Origin: Streptomyces sp. LX-29
GTDB taxonomy: Bacteria > Actinomycetota > Actinomycetes > Streptomycetales > Streptomycetaceae
DNA: 64,000 nt
Reading direction: 5' to 3'
Assembly: GCF_029541745.1 (NCBI RefSeq)
Contig: NZ_CP089746.1
Coordinates: 2,170,001-2,234,000 of the forward strand
The notes below the pieces were generated by a model. The model did not search any database. It was not told where the DNA came from and saw only the letters and a program-made list of their open reading frames with translations. Position 1 is the first letter of the stretch. Every line of letters starts with the position of its first letter. Shown one piece after another: positions 18,674-27,102 of the stretch. A program made the position numbers and the translations under genes.

Positions 18674-19336
18674 TTACTTCTTCCGGGCGGTGGTCTTCTT
18701 CGCCGTGGTCTTCCGGGCGGTGGTCTTCTTCGCCGGGGCCTTCTTGGCGACGGCCTTCTTCGCCGGAGCGGTCTTCTTGGCGGCGGCCGTGGTGGTCTTC
18801 TTCGCCGCCGTCGTGGTCTTCTTGGCGGCGGCCGTGGTGGTCTTCTTCGCCGGCGCCTTCTTGGCGGTGACCTTCTTCGCGGCGGCGGTGGTCGTGGCCT
18901 TCTTCGCCGGGGCCGCCTTCTTGGCGACAGCCGTGGTCTTCTTGGCGGCGGCCTTCTTCGCGGTCGCCTTCTTGGCGGCGGCCTTCTTCGCGGCGGCACC
19001 GACCTGGAGGCTGCCCTTCGGCGCCTTCTTGACGGAGACCTCACCGCCCTTGGGCAGCTTCTTGGAGCCGCTCACCAGGTCCTTGAAGCCCTGACCGGCG
19101 CGGAAACGGGGGACCGAGGTCTTCTTGACCCGGACCCGCTCGCCGGTCTGCGGGTTACGGGCGTAGCGAGCCGGACGCTCCACCTTCTCGAACGAGCCGA
19201 AACCGGTGACCGAAACCCGATCCCCGCCGACGACCGCGCGGACGATTGCGTCCAGGACCGCGTCGACAGCGTCGGCGGCGTTCTGACGCCCGCCGAGCTT
19301 GTCCTGAATCGCCTCTACTAGCTGCGCCTTGTTCAC
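18674..19336 (-). CDS. hupS: HU-type nucleoid protein with lysine/alanine-rich tail (HupS-like)
   Basis: 220 residues. Residues 1-92 are a full HU fold ([53 protein letters not shown]). From about 120 the tail is built of AKKA, AKKT and PAKK units like eukaryotic histone H1, ending [16 protein letters not shown]. In Streptomyces this two-part HU (HupS) is known as the spore-associated type that compacts DNA. The AT-rich region at 19337-19432, with TATATA on the coding strand, is the likely promoter. The tail is coded by repetitive DNA and prone to slippage. Confidence 0.96.
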   Translation of the reverse strand: MNKAQLVEAIQDKLGGRQNAADAVDAVLDAIVRAVVGGDRVSVTGFGSFEKVERPARYARNPQTGERVRVKKTSVPRFRAGQGFKDLVSGSKKLPKGGEVSVKKAPKGSLQVGAAAKKAAAKKATAKKAAAKKTTAVAKKAAPAKKATTTAAAKKVTAKKAPAKKTTTAAAKKTTTAAKKTTTAAAKKTAPAKKAVAKKAPAKKTTARKTTAKKTTARKK

Positions 19337-19461
19337 GTCTTCCCCTTCGGAGACATTGCTGAAACCAATGTGTTCAAGCTTTTTCGCACGTTAGGCAGAT
19401 ATATACCGCAAATCAAACACGAAACGGGCTAATCACCCTTGTGCCGCAACGATCTGGACCG

Positions 19462-19707
19462 TCACGGAGTTCGGTCGTCGTTGGGGTCTTGGGGAAAACG
19501 ACCCTTGTCGAGGTCGTCCATCAACCGGTCCAGACGCCGCGCCGCGTCTGCCAGATCGTGTTTCGCCGCGGCCGTGATGACCAGCAGCTTCCGGGTCAGC
19601 GCCATCCGTACGCCCTCCGGGACTTGCAGTGCGCGCACCATGGAGTGCGCTCGCTTGAGTCGGTCGGCGACAACCCGGTAGAGCTCGAGTTGGGTGTCGC
19701 GTTCCAT
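19462..19707 (-). CDS. Small conserved hypothetical protein
   Basis: 81 residues: MERDTQLELYRVVADRLKRA, then VPEGVRMALTRKLLVITAAA and a helical ADAARRLDRLMDDLDKGRFP. It is predicted all-helical and charged with no membrane segment. Actinobacterial homologues are uncharacterised as far as I know. I prefer this ATG over an upstream one that would add an Arg-rich extension across the leuD terminator. It lies between leuD and hupS on the same strand. Confidence 0.72.
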   Translation of the reverse strand: MERDTQLELYRVVADRLKRAHSMVRALQVPEGVRMALTRKLLVITAAAKHDLADAARRLDRLMDDLDKGRFPQDPNDDRTP

Positions 19708-19761
19708 GCGCTGATTGTGCCATCTGCGGCGAGTTGTCGCCTCATGGGGCCTCAACATGCC

Positions 19762-19795
19762 GATGCGCCGCCGGTCGGTGGACCGGCGACGCATC
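19762..19795 (-). terminator. Hairpin terminator after leuCD
   Basis: Arms GATGCG-C-CGCCGGTC and GACCGGCG-A-CGCATC, one mismatch, loop GGTG, lying 39 bp past the leuD stop. Confidence 0.65.
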
Positions 19796-19833
19796 GTGTC
19801 AAACGCGCTCTGCGCAGGGAGAACCGGGGTGGC

Positions 19834-20427
19834 TCAGAGCTCAACCGTGCTGGGCTTGAAGGAGGGTCGCCGGGCCTCGTAGGCGGCGATGTCGGCCTCC
19901 TCCCGGAGGGTCAGGCTGATGTCGTCCAACCCCTCCAGCAGCCTCCAGCGGGCGTTCTCGTCAAGCTCAAATTCAGCCGTGATGCCCTCGGCTCGAACCT
20001 GTCGGTCGACCAGGTCGACGGTGACCTCGGCGGCGGGGTCGGCCTCGGTCAGCTCCCACAGCCGGTCCACGGTCTCCTGCGGCAGCACCACGGTCAGCAG
20101 ACCGTTCTTGAGGGAGTTGCCACGGAAGATGTCGGCGAACCGCGCGGAGATCACGGCCTTGAAGCCGTAGTTCTGCAGCGCCCATACGGCGTGCTCGCGC
20201 GAGGAGCCGGTGCCGAAGTCGGGGCCGGCGACCAGCACCGTGGCGCCCTGGCGCTCGGGGCGGTTCAGCACGAAGTCCGGGTCCTTGCGCCACGCCTCGA
20301 ACAGCCCGTCCTCGAAGCCGTCGCGGGTGACCTTCTTCAGCCAGTGGGCGGGAATGATCTGGTCGGTGTCGACGTTGCTGCGGCGCAGCGGGACGGCCCG
20401 GCCGGTGTGGGTGGTGAAAGCTTCCAT
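19834..20427 (-). CDS. leuD: 3-isopropylmalate dehydratase small subunit
   Basis: 197 residues with [20 protein letters not shown] at the N-terminus and the swivel-domain motif [17 protein letters not shown]. It pairs with LeuC to isomerise 2- to 3-isopropylmalate in leucine synthesis. The ATG lies 5 bp after the leuC stop. Confidence 0.97.
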   Translation of the reverse strand: MEAFTTHTGRAVPLRRSNVDTDQIIPAHWLKKVTRDGFEDGLFEAWRKDPDFVLNRPERQGATVLVAGPDFGTGSSREHAVWALQNYGFKAVISARFADIFRGNSLKNGLLTVVLPQETVDRLWELTEADPAAEVTVDLVDRQVRAEGITAEFELDENARWRLLEGLDDISLTLREEADIAAYEARRPSFKPSTVEL

Positions 20428-20432
20428 GGTTC

Positions 20433-21866
20433 TCAGACTCCGGCGGGCGTGCGGGCGGCGGACGTGTCGTGCAGGTCGGCGGGCGAGGCCAGGTGGCCGA
20501 GGACCGCGGTGGCGGCGGCGACCTGCGGGGAGACCAGGTGGGTACGGCCGCCCTTGCCCTGCCTGCCCTCGAAGTTGCGGTTGGAGGTGGACGCCGAACG
20601 CTCGCCCGGGGCCAGCTGGTCGGGGTTCATGCCCAGACACATCGAACAGCCCGCGTGCCGCCATTCGGCGCCGGCCGCGGTGAACACCTTGTCCAGGCCC
20701 TCCTCGACGGCCTGCAGCGCCACCCGCACCGAGCCCGGCACCACCAGCATCCGCACCCCCTCGGCGACCGAACGACCCTCCAGCACGGCCGCGGCCGAGC
20801 GCAGGTCCTCGATCCGGCCGTTGGTGCAGGAGCCCACGAAGACGGTGTCGACGGAGATGTCCCGCAGCGCCTGACCAGCCGTCAGACCCATGTACTCCAG
20901 GGCCTTCTCGGCCGCCAGCCGCTCACTGGGGTCGGCGTACGAGGCGGGGTCCGGAACGTTCGCCGACAGCGGCGCGCCCTGGCCCGGGTTGGTGCCCCAG
21001 GTGACGAAGGGGGACAGCTCGGCGGCGTCGATGACGACCTCGTGGTCGAAGACCGCGTCGTCGTCGGTGCGCAGCGTGCGCCAGTACTCGACGGCGGCGT
21101 CCCAGTCGGCTCCGCGCGGGGCGTGCGGACGGTCCTTGAGGTAGTCGAAGGTGGTCTCGTCGGGGGCGATCATCCCGGCTCGCGCGCCCGCCTCGATGGA
21201 CATGTTGCACACAGTCATCCGGGCCTCCATCGACAGCTTCTCGATGGCGGAGCCGCGGTATTCGATGACGTAGCCCTGGCCGCCACCGGTGCCGATCCGG
21301 GCGATGATCGCCAGGATCAGGTCCTTGGCGGTGACGCCGTCGGGCAGCTCGCCCTCGACCGTGATGGCCATGGTCTTGAAGGGGGCCATCGGCAGCGTCT
21401 GGGTGGCCAGCACGTGCTCGACCTGGCTGGTGCCGATGCCGAACGCCAGCGCGCCGAAGGCGCCGTGGGTGGAGGTGTGGCTGTCGCCGCAGACCACGGT
21501 GGTGCCCGGCTGGGTCAGACCCAGCTGCGGTCCCACCACGTGGACGACGCCCTGCTCGACGTCGCCCAGCGGGTGCAGCCGTACGCCGAACTCCGCGCAG
21601 TTCTTCCGCAGGGTCTCCAACTGGGCGCGGGAGACGGGGTCGGCGATCGGCTTGTCGATGTCGAGGGTGGGGGTGTTGTGGTCCTCGGTCGCGATGGTGA
21701 GGTCGGTACGGCGCACCGCGCGACCCGCCTTGCGGAGACCGTCGAACGCCTGCGGGCTGGTCACCTCGTGCAGCAGGTGCAGATCGATGAAAAGCAGGTC
21801 GGGCTCGCCCTCGGCGCGCCGGACGACATGGTCGTCCCAGACCTTCTCCGCCAGTGTCCGTCCCAT
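20433..21866 (-). CDS. leuC: 3-isopropylmalate dehydratase large subunit
   Basis: 477 residues of the aconitase family. The iron-sulfur cluster ligands are the Cys in [13 protein letters not shown] and the pair in [34 protein letters not shown] is also present. The start [15 protein letters not shown] has GGAGGGA upstream. It forms an operon with leuD and is divergent from ndgR across a palindromic operator at 21968, the known regulatory arrangement of NdgR/AreB-type regulators in Streptomyces. Confidence 0.97.
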   Translation of the reverse strand: MGRTLAEKVWDDHVVRRAEGEPDLLFIDLHLLHEVTSPQAFDGLRKAGRAVRRTDLTIATEDHNTPTLDIDKPIADPVSRAQLETLRKNCAEFGVRLHPLGDVEQGVVHVVGPQLGLTQPGTTVVCGDSHTSTHGAFGALAFGIGTSQVEHVLATQTLPMAPFKTMAITVEGELPDGVTAKDLILAIIARIGTGGGQGYVIEYRGSAIEKLSMEARMTVCNMSIEAGARAGMIAPDETTFDYLKDRPHAPRGADWDAAVEYWRTLRTDDDAVFDHEVVIDAAELSPFVTWGTNPGQGAPLSANVPDPASYADPSERLAAEKALEYMGLTAGQALRDISVDTVFVGSCTNGRIEDLRSAAAVLEGRSVAEGVRMLVVPGSVRVALQAVEEGLDKVFTAAGAEWRHAGCSMCLGMNPDQLAPGERSASTSNRNFEGRQGKGGRTHLVSPQVAAATAVLGHLASPADLHDTSAARTPAGV

Positions 21867-21967
21867 TGCGTTCCCTCCGGCCGGCGGCTTTGCCGGCCCA
21901 TCTCGAAGCCTGCGTGCCCTGGTCCCCGGGCCGCAATTACAGAGTGACGGGTCTGCTGGGAAATTGA

Positions 21968-21996
21968 ACTTGCGTTTCACAGTGTGAGACGCAAGT
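21968..21996. promoter_or_regulatory. Palindromic operator between leuC and ndgR
   Basis: A 29-bp palindrome: ACTTGCGT and ACGCAAGT outer arms, TCAC and GTGA inner arms, centre AGT, with a single T/G mismatch pair. It lies 8 bp upstream of the ndgR ATG and about 100 bp upstream of leuC. IclR-type NdgR/AreB is known to bind this intergenic region in Streptomyces, so this is the most likely site for repression of both genes. Confidence 0.8.
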
Positions 21997-22004
21997 ATCG
22001 TTGC

Positions 22005-22721
22005 ATGGACAACTCTAGCGGCGTCGGCGTTCTCGACAAGGCGGCTCTGGTTCTGAGCGCACTGGAGTCCGGTCCGGCCACCCTCGCCGGGCTGGTCGGC
22101 GCCACCGGGCTGGCGCGCCCCACGGCGCATCGGCTCGCGGTGGCGCTGGAACACCACCGGATGGTGGCGCGTGACATGCAGGGCCGGTTCATCCTGGGCC
22201 CGCGGCTGGCCGAGCTGGCCGCGGCGGCGGGCGAGGACCGGCTGCTGGCCACGGCCGGTCCGGTGCTCACCCACCTACGGGACGTGACCGGCGAGAGCGC
22301 TCAGCTCTATCGCCGCCAGGGCGACATGCGGATCTGCGTGGCCGCGGCCGAGCGGCTGTCCGGACTGCGGGACACCGTGCCGGTGGGCTCCACGCTGCCG
22401 ATGAAGGCCGGCTCCGCCGCCCAGGTGCTGCTGGCCTGGGAGGAGCCGGAGCGGCTGCACCGCGGGCTCCAGGGCGCCCGCTACACCGCCACGGCCCTGT
22501 CGGGCGTGCGGCGCCGGGGCTGGGCCCAGTCCATCGGCGAGCGGGAGCCCGGGGTGGCCTCGGTCTCCGCGCCCGTCCGCGGACCCTCCAACCGCGTCGT
22601 CGCCGCCGTGTCCGTCTCGGGCCCCATCGAGCGACTCACCCGTCACCCGGGCCGGATGCACGCCCAGGCCGTCATCGACGCCGCCGCCCGCCTGAGCGAC
22701 TCCCTCCGCCGCGCGGGCTGA
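22005..22721 (+). CDS. ndgR: IclR-family regulator NdgR (AreB-like)
   Basis: 238 residues. The winged helix ([20 protein letters not shown]) is followed by an IclR effector domain ([40 protein letters not shown]). The sequence is very close to what I recall of S. coelicolor NdgR, which controls leucine and other amino-acid genes and affects differentiation. The start [20 protein letters not shown] has an ATG at 22005; an upstream ATG at 21984 lies inside the operator and is unlikely. It is divergent from leuCD. Confidence 0.95.
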   Translation: MDNSSGVGVLDKAALVLSALESGPATLAGLVGATGLARPTAHRLAVALEHHRMVARDMQGRFILGPRLAELAAAAGEDRLLATAGPVLTHLRDVTGESAQLYRRQGDMRICVAAAERLSGLRDTVPVGSTLPMKAGSAAQVLLAWEEPERLHRGLQGARYTATALSGVRRRGWAQSIGEREPGVASVSAPVRGPSNRVVAAVSVSGPIERLTRHPGRMHAQAVIDAAARLSDSLRRAG

Positions 22722-22798
22722 CCCCACGCCCGCGTCAGCCCTCTTCGGGCTTCCGCCCTCACCCACCCCTCCCCGGGCTTCCGCCCGCCGGAAACCAC

Positions 22799-22849
22799 AC
22801 AGGGCCCCTGCGCCCGCCCGCCACGCACGGGCCGGCACAGGGGCCCTGT
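22799..22849 (+). terminator. Inverted repeat after ndgR
   Basis: Perfect 12-bp arms ACAGGGCCCCTG and CAGGGGCCCTGT, separated by 27 nt that can also fold, 78 bp past the ndgR stop. Confidence 0.6.
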
Positions 22850-22920
22850 CGCGCCCCGAGACGCCCGGAAGCCGAAGGTGAGTGGCGATGTGAGGGGTGA
22901 TGTGAGCGACGTCTCACCGC

Positions 22921-23041
22921 GGGGCGGCGTTGCGCCCGGCCGACCGCGCCTCTCGTCTCGCGCCTCCGGCGCAAAGAAAGCAGCTACGGGAAGGGAAAGT
23001 CGGGGTTTGTCGCCGTCGCCGTCTGACGCTCGGCGGGCGAT
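22921..23041. repeat. Intergenic repeat C, copy 1 (direct)
   Basis: Copy 1 of a 121-bp unit starting GGGGCGGCGTTGCGCCCGGC, containing TCTCGTCTCGCGCCTCCGGC and GTCGCCGTCGCCGTCTGACG. It differs from copy 2 at one base. The 985-bp gap 22722-23705 holds no credible gene, only these repeats, the ndgR terminator and a hairpin. Confidence 0.92.
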
Positions 23042-23064
23042 CTGCACGGCCGACATCGCGCCGT

Positions 23065-23185
23065 GGGGCGGCATTGCGCCCGGCCGACCGCGCCTCTCGT
23101 CTCGCGCCTCCGGCGCAAAGAAAGCAGCTACGGGAAGGGAAAGTCGGGGTTTGTCGCCGTCGCCGTCTGACGCTCGGCGGGCGAT
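23065..23185. repeat. Intergenic repeat C, copy 2 (direct)
   Basis: Same 121-bp unit, offset 144 bp from copy 1, with A in place of G at the tenth base. The near identity points to a recent duplication or conversion. Confidence 0.92.
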
Positions 23186-23221
23186 GGACATGATCGGTCC
23201 CCGACGAGAGCCGGTATGCCC

Positions 23222-23271
23222 TCGCAGAATCGCTTGATGCGTATCAAGCACCAGATCAAACGACTCTGCGA
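23222..23271. other. Nested hairpin in a low-G+C island between inverted repeats
   Basis: The outer arms TCGCAGA and TCTGCGA enclose a perfect inner hairpin GCTTGAT-GCGT-ATCAAGC. The local base composition is clearly lower in G+C than the rest of the window. It is flanked by two C repeats in one orientation and two in the other. It could be a structured RNA, a protein-binding site or debris of a mobile repeat. No coding region fits. Confidence 0.5.
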
Positions 23272-23333
23272 AGGGTCTCTGGATTCCCCGCGATACGCGC
23301 TCCTCGTTCATCGGCTCCGGCCCACCGGCCGGT

Positions 23334-23441
23334 AGACGGCGACGGCGGCAGGCCCGGCCCCTTCCTCCCCGTAGCCGCCCGCTGTGCGCCGAAGGCGCGA
23401 GACGAAAGCCGCAGCCGGCCGAGCCGAATGCCGCCCCACGG
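23334..23441. repeat. Intergenic repeat C, copy 3 (inverted, diverged)
   Basis: The reverse complement aligns with copies 1 and 2: shared blocks are CTCGCGCC(T)TCGGCGCA and CCGTCGCCGTCT, ending in a GGGGCGGCATT-like edge. It is more diverged from copies 1-2 than they are from each other. Confidence 0.75.
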
Positions 23442-23556
23442 CGAGAACCCGCGCCACGACCGAACCCGTTCCGCCATCGACCACGAGAAACGGCCGGCAC
23501 CGGCGGCCACACCCGCAGCCCGAGAGCCGCACCCTCCACGCCAGCCAACGACCGCA

Positions 23557-23663
23557 AGACGGCGACGGCGAAGGGCCCGACCGCTTCCTCCCCGCAGCCG
23601 CTGCCGTGCGCCGAAGGCGCGAGACGAAAGCCGCAGCCGGCCGAGCCGAATGCCGTCCCACGG
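23557..23663. repeat. Intergenic repeat C, copy 4 (inverted, diverged)
   Basis: Closest to copy 3 (same orientation, offset 223 bp), sharing GCCGAAGGCGCGAGACGAAA and CCGCAGCCGGCCGAGCCGAA. It abuts the DUF4188 gene. Confidence 0.78.
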
Positions 23664-23705
23664 TGCGTGCGCGCGGGCGCCCGGTGCGCCGCCCCGGCAG
23701 GGGCG

Positions 23706-24194
23706 TCAGGCGGCCTTGAGGCGGTCGGCGGCGCGCTCGCCGCGGCGGGCGACGGGGACCGGGCCGCCGGTGGCGGCGGCGAGGCCGAAGGGGGGCATGT
23801 TGATGTAGACGTTCTCGTACGAGCCGGGGCGAGAGATGAACGTCTCGTGCCAGAAGCCGACCTTGCCCCTGCCCTCGCGGAGCCGGCGGTTGAAGGCGGC
23901 CCAGGCGGGACGGTGCTCCTTGCCCTGGTCGGCGGCGTAGGCCAGCAGCTTCTCCGGAGACTCCCAGTACTGGACGACGTACAGCAGTCGGGGCCAGCCC
24001 AGCAGCAGCTGATAGCCGAGCATCCCGCTCTCCTTGTCCTGCGACAGCTCCTTGAGCATGCGCGGCATCGCGGTGAACACCGGCCACCAACTGCGCACAG
24101 CGCGGAAGTTGTTGAACCGCATCCCGATGTGGAAGACGGTGACGTCGCCCTGGACGTCGGCGGTGTACCGGCCGGGGATCGGCTTGCTGCTCAT
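23706..24194 (-). CDS. DUF4188-family protein (monooxygenase-like fold)
   Basis: 162 residues: MSSKPIPGRYTADVQGDVTV, IGMRFNNFRAVRSWWPVFTA, LGYQLLLGWPRLLYVVQYWE, ENVYINMPPFGLAAATGG. These match the DUF4188 family, thought to have a ferredoxin-like, haem or monooxygenase-type fold. Its reaction is unknown. The ATG has GAGGAGA upstream. It is divergent from a MerR regulator with two matching operators between them, so it is probably that regulator's target. Confidence 0.82.
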   Translation of the reverse strand: MSSKPIPGRYTADVQGDVTVFHIGMRFNNFRAVRSWWPVFTAMPRMLKELSQDKESGMLGYQLLLGWPRLLYVVQYWESPEKLLAYAADQGKEHRPAWAAFNRRLREGRGKVGFWHETFISRPGSYENVYINMPPFGLAAATGGPVPVARRGERAADRLKAA

Positions 24195-24241
24195 GATCGC
24201 TCTCCTCACGCAGTACTCCGACGACTCCGGTCGCCGGGTTA

Positions 24242-24279
24242 GATAGCGCCGCTATCCATGTTTAGATAGTGCCACTGTC
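24242..24279. promoter_or_regulatory. Twin palindromic operators between DUF4188 gene and merR
   Basis: GATAGCG-C-CGCTATC at 24242-24256 and GATAGTG-C-CACTGTC at 24265-24279, a 23-bp repeat. Each is preceded by TTA and followed by CCA. They cover the divergent promoters and are the likely binding sites of the MerR protein encoded at 24301. Confidence 0.75.
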
Positions 24280-24300
24280 CAATGGGAGGCGCAAGAGGAC

Positions 24301-24942
24301 ATGCGACTGGCGGAGTTGAGTACGCGGAGCGGAGTGCCCACCGCGACGATCAAGTACTACCTACGAGAGGGGCTGCTGCCTCCGGGCGAGCGGATCACCG
24401 CCACCCAGGCGGAGTACGGCGAGGAGCACCTGCGCCGACTGCGGCTGGTGCGGGCGCTGATCCAGGTGGGCCGGATGCCCGTGGCCACCGCGCGCGAGGT
24501 GCTCGCCGCCACCGAGGACGAGGCGCTGGACATCAGCAGGCGGCTGGGCGCCGCGGTCTGGGCGCTGCCGCACGGTCCTGAGCCCGACCCGGAGGCCCCG
24601 GCGACGACCGCGGCGAGCGAGCAGGTGGACGCCCTGCTGGAGCGGATGGGCTGGGAGCACTGCCGCGCGTACGGGAACGCCTCCCCCGCCTATCGGGCCC
24701 TGGTGGCGGCCATCGCCACGCTCGCCCGACTGGGCTACCCCCACGAGACGGAGCATCTGCTGCTCCAGGCGCGGGCCGCGGACGAGCTGGCCGTCGCCGA
24801 CCTGGACCTGGTGGAGACCTATCCGCCCGAGAACCGGATCGAGGCCGCCGTGGCGCTGACCGTGCTCTACGAGCCGGTGCTCCAGTGCCTGCGACGGCTG
24901 GCGCAGACCGAGGAGACCCACCGCCGCTACGACGGGGACTGA
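24301..24942 (+). CDS. MerR-family transcriptional regulator
   Basis: 213 residues. The N-terminal MerR winged helix (MRLAELSTRSGVPTATIKYY LREGLLPPG, split here) is followed by a coiled-coil dimer helix (HLRRLRLVRALIQVGRMPVA) and an uncharacterised C-terminal helical domain (LLERMGWEHCRAYGNASPAY ...). There is no metal-binding Cys pattern, so the effector is likely organic or unknown. It is divergent from the DUF4188 gene. A bidirectional terminator follows 5 bp after its stop. Confidence 0.9.
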   Translation: MRLAELSTRSGVPTATIKYYLREGLLPPGERITATQAEYGEEHLRRLRLVRALIQVGRMPVATAREVLAATEDEALDISRRLGAAVWALPHGPEPDPEAPATTAASEQVDALLERMGWEHCRAYGNASPAYRALVAAIATLARLGYPHETEHLLLQARAADELAVADLDLVETYPPENRIEAAVALTVLYEPVLQCLRRLAQTEETHRRYDGD

Positions 24943-24946
24943 AACG

Positions 24947-24983
24947 AAAAAGAGCCCCTCCATCGAAATGGAGGAGCTCTTTT
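24947..24983. terminator. Bidirectional terminator between merR and the tRNA array
   Basis: Arms AAAAGAGC-CCCTCCA and TGGAGG-AGCTCTTTT, loop TCGAAA. It has an A-run on one side and a T-run on the other, so it can end merR and the leftward tRNA transcript. Confidence 0.88.
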
Positions 24984-24990
24984 CCTTCTG

Positions 24991-25063
24991 TACCCCCGAC
25001 CGGATTCGAACCGGCGCTACCGCCTTGAGAGGGCGGCGTGCTAGGCCGCTACACAACGGGGGC
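24991..25063 (-). tRNA. tRNA-Glu (CTC), copy 3 of the array
   Basis: 73 nt. The anticodon loop CTCTCAA gives anticodon CTC (codon GAG). The T arm has GGTTCGAATCC, and the acceptor is GCCCCCG with CGGGGGT and discriminator A. CCA is not encoded. It is last in the Gln-Glu-Glu-Gln-Glu array. Confidence 0.96.
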
Positions 25064-25084
25064 CTGAGTACCTTCGGTACTGCG

Positions 25085-25156
25085 CTGGGCTACCAGGACT
25101 CGAACCTAGACTAAATGAACCAGAATCACTCGTGCTGCCAATTACACCATAGCCCA
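25085..25156 (-). tRNA. tRNA-Gln (CTG), variant copy
   Basis: 72 nt. The loop TTCTGGT gives anticodon CTG (codon CAG). The acceptor TGGGCTA/TAGCCCA differs from the copy at 25394 (TGGGGTA/TACCCCA) by a paired change, and the anticodon stem has a G:T in place of a G:C. Confidence 0.95.
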
Positions 25157-25168
25157 TGGTAAAACCAG

Positions 25169-25241
25169 TACCCCCGACCGGATTCGAACCGGCGCTACCG
25201 CCTTGAGAGGGCGGCGTGCTAGGCCGCTACACAACGGGGGC
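25169..25241 (-). tRNA. tRNA-Glu (CTC), copy 2
   Basis: 73 nt, identical in sequence to the copy at 24991. Anticodon CTC. Confidence 0.96.
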
Positions 25242-25279
25242 CCTAGCGATCCCATCGACCCGAAGGTCTTCGAGATCAG

Positions 25280-25352
25280 TACCCCCGACCGGATTCGAAC
25301 CGGCGCTACTGCCTTGAGAGGGCAGCGTGCTAGGCCGCTACACAACGGGGGC
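25280..25352 (-). tRNA. tRNA-Glu (CTC), copy 1 with compensated stem
   Basis: 73 nt, anticodon CTC. The anticodon stem is CTGCC/GGCAG instead of CCGCC/GGCGG, a paired C:G to T:A change that keeps the helix, showing the gene is under selection. Confidence 0.96.
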
Positions 25353-25393
25353 TTGGTCCTGCTGAGGACAAGAGATCCAATGAGGATCTCTTG

Positions 25394-25465
25394 CTGGGGT
25401 ACCAGGACTCGAACCTAGACTAAGTGAACCAGAATCACTCGTGCTGCCAATTACACCATACCCCA
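25394..25465 (-). tRNA. tRNA-Gln (CTG), first of the array
   Basis: 72 nt, anticodon CTG in loop TTCTGGT, perfect anticodon stem AGTGA/TCACT. It is the first tRNA of the leftward array, downstream of gltX, which charges tRNA-Glu. Confidence 0.96.
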
Positions 25466-25587
25466 CCAAAACGCCACCCCCGAGGGGGTTTTGTTTGGCT
25501 GCGCTTTCCGGCCCGGCCTCTCGGCCCGTTCCGTCCGGCGCAGGAAGAACATTACCCGATGGTGGACGGGCCACCAAAACGAGTACT

Positions 25588-27102
25588 TCAGACCGCGCTC
25601 AGCTTGGCCAGCGCAGCGTCGACGCGGGCCAGCGTGCGGTCCCTGCCGAGCACCTCCAGGGACTCGAACAGCGGCAGGCCCACGGTGCGGCCGGTGACGG
25701 CGACACGGACCGGCGCCTGGGCCTTGCCGAGCTTCAGGCCGTGCTCCTCGCCGGCGGCGACGACGGCCTCCTTGAGGGCGTCGGCGGTCCACTCGGCGTC
25801 GGCGAGCTTGGCGCGGGCGGTGCGCAGCAGCGCCTCGGAGCCCTCCTTCATCGCCTTCTGCCAGGACGCCTCGTCCTCGACCGGCTCGTCGAGGAAGAGG
25901 AAGTCCACGTTGGCGGTGATGTCGGAGAGGACCGTCAGCCGGGTCTGGGCGTGCGGCGCGATCGCCTCCCAGGCGGCCCGGTCGAAGGACTCCGGCGCCC
26001 AGTTGGCGTGCGGGGCCTGGAGCCAGGGGGCACACGCCTCGACGAAGGCCGCCGGGTCGAGCCGCCGAATGTGGTCGGCGTTGATCGACTCGGCCTTCTT
26101 CAGGTCGAAGCGGGCCGGGTTGGCGTTGACGGCCGTCACATCGAAGGCCGCGACCATCTCGTCCATGGAGAAGACGTCGCGGTCGGCCGCGAGCGACCAG
26201 CCCAGCAGGGACAGGTAGTTGAGCAGCCCCTCGGGGAGGAAGCCGCGCTCGCGGTAGAGGTTCAGCGAGGACTGCGGGTCGCGCTTGGAGAGCTTCTTGT
26301 TGCCCTCACCCATGACGTACGGCAGGTGACCGAAGGCGGGGACGCCCTTGGCGACGCCCAGCTCCGTCAGCGCCTGGTAGAGCGCGATCTGCCGCGGAGT
26401 GGAGGAGAGCAGGTCCTCGCCGCGCAGCACGTGGGTGATCTCCATCAGCGCGTCGTCGACGGGGTTGACGAGCGTGTAGAGCGGGGCGCCGTTGGCCCGG
26501 ACGATGCCGAAGTCCGGCACGTTCTCCGGGGTGAAGGTCAGCTCGCCGCGGACCAGGTCGGTGAAGGTGATCGGCTCGTCCGGCATCCGGAACCGCACGA
26601 TGGAGGGGCGACCCTCGGCCTCGTAGGCGGCGGCCCGCTCCGGGCCCACGGTGCGGCACTGCCCGTCGTAGCCGGAGGCCCGGCCGGCCGCGCGGGCGGC
26701 CTCGCGGCGCTCCTCCAGCTCCTCGGCGGTGCAGTAGCAGCGGTAGGCGTACCCGCCGGCCAGCAGCTTGGCTGCCACGTCGGCGTAGATGTCCATGCGC
26801 TGCGACTGGCGGTACGGCGCGTGCGGGCCGCCGCCCGCGCCGGAGGCGCTGTCGAACGCAGCCGGGCCCTCGTCCCAGTCCAAGCCCAGCCAGCGCATCG
26901 CGTCCAACAGCTGCTCGTAGGACTCCTCGGAGTCACGGGCGGTGTCGGTGTCCTCGATGCGGAAGACCAGGGTGCCGCCGTGGTGGCGGGCGAAGGCCCA
27001 GTTGAAGAGGGCGGTGCGGACCAGACCCACATGGGGGTTGCCGGTCGGCGAGGGACAGAAACGGACCCGTACGGGAGAGACGGGAGCTGATGCGCTAGCC
27101 AC
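25588..27102 (-). CDS. gltX: Glutamyl-tRNA synthetase
   Basis: 504 residues. The class I signatures are [20 protein letters not shown] (HIGH-type) and [14 protein letters not shown] (KMSKS-type, here KLSKR). GltX activates glutamate for tRNA-Glu. In bacteria like this it should also misacylate tRNA-Gln for the GatCAB pathway, which fits the Gln/Glu tRNA array directly downstream. The GTG start overlaps the stop of the FAH-family gene by 8 bases, so the two are translationally coupled. Confidence 0.97.
   Translation of the reverse strand: MASASAPVSPVRVRFCPSPTGNPHVGLVRTALFNWAFARHHGGTLVFRIEDTDTARDSEESYEQLLDAMRWLGLDWDEGPAAFDSASGAGGGPHAPYRQSQRMDIYADVAAKLLAGGYAYRCYCTAEELEERREAARAAGRASGYDGQCRTVGPERAAAYEAEGRPSIVRFRMPDEPITFTDLVRGELTFTPENVPDFGIVRANGAPLYTLVNPVDDALMEITHVLRGEDLLSSTPRQIALYQALTELGVAKGVPAFGHLPYVMGEGNKKLSKRDPQSSLNLYRERGFLPEGLLNYLSLLGWSLAADRDVFSMDEMVAAFDVTAVNANPARFDLKKAESINADHIRRLDPAAFVEACAPWLQAPHANWAPESFDRAAWEAIAPHAQTRLTVLSDITANVDFLFLDEPVEDEASWQKAMKEGSEALLRTARAKLADAEWTADALKEAVVAAGEEHGLKLGKAQAPVRVAVTGRTVGLPLFESLEVLGRDRTLARVDAALAKLSAV

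Noticed and set aside
22643..23557. Leftward frame across the intergenic repeats (with DGDGDKPRLSLPVAAFFAPE)
   Set aside because: It repeats because the DNA repeats, has no ribosome site and crosses inverted copies. I treat it as non-coding.
22921..23663. CRISPR array
   Set aside because: Only four units, two in each orientation, too long (over 100 bp), with no regular spacers and no cas genes.
22921..23663. Insertion sequence
   Set aside because: No transposase frame and no target duplication is visible.
23308..24090. Frame opposite/over the repeat and the DUF4188 gene
   Set aside because: Overlaps a well-supported gene in another frame and has no recognisable domain.
24991..25465. tRNA-linked integrated element (attachment site)
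   Set aside because: tRNA copies are complete and adjacent, with ordinary core genes on both sides and no integrase.
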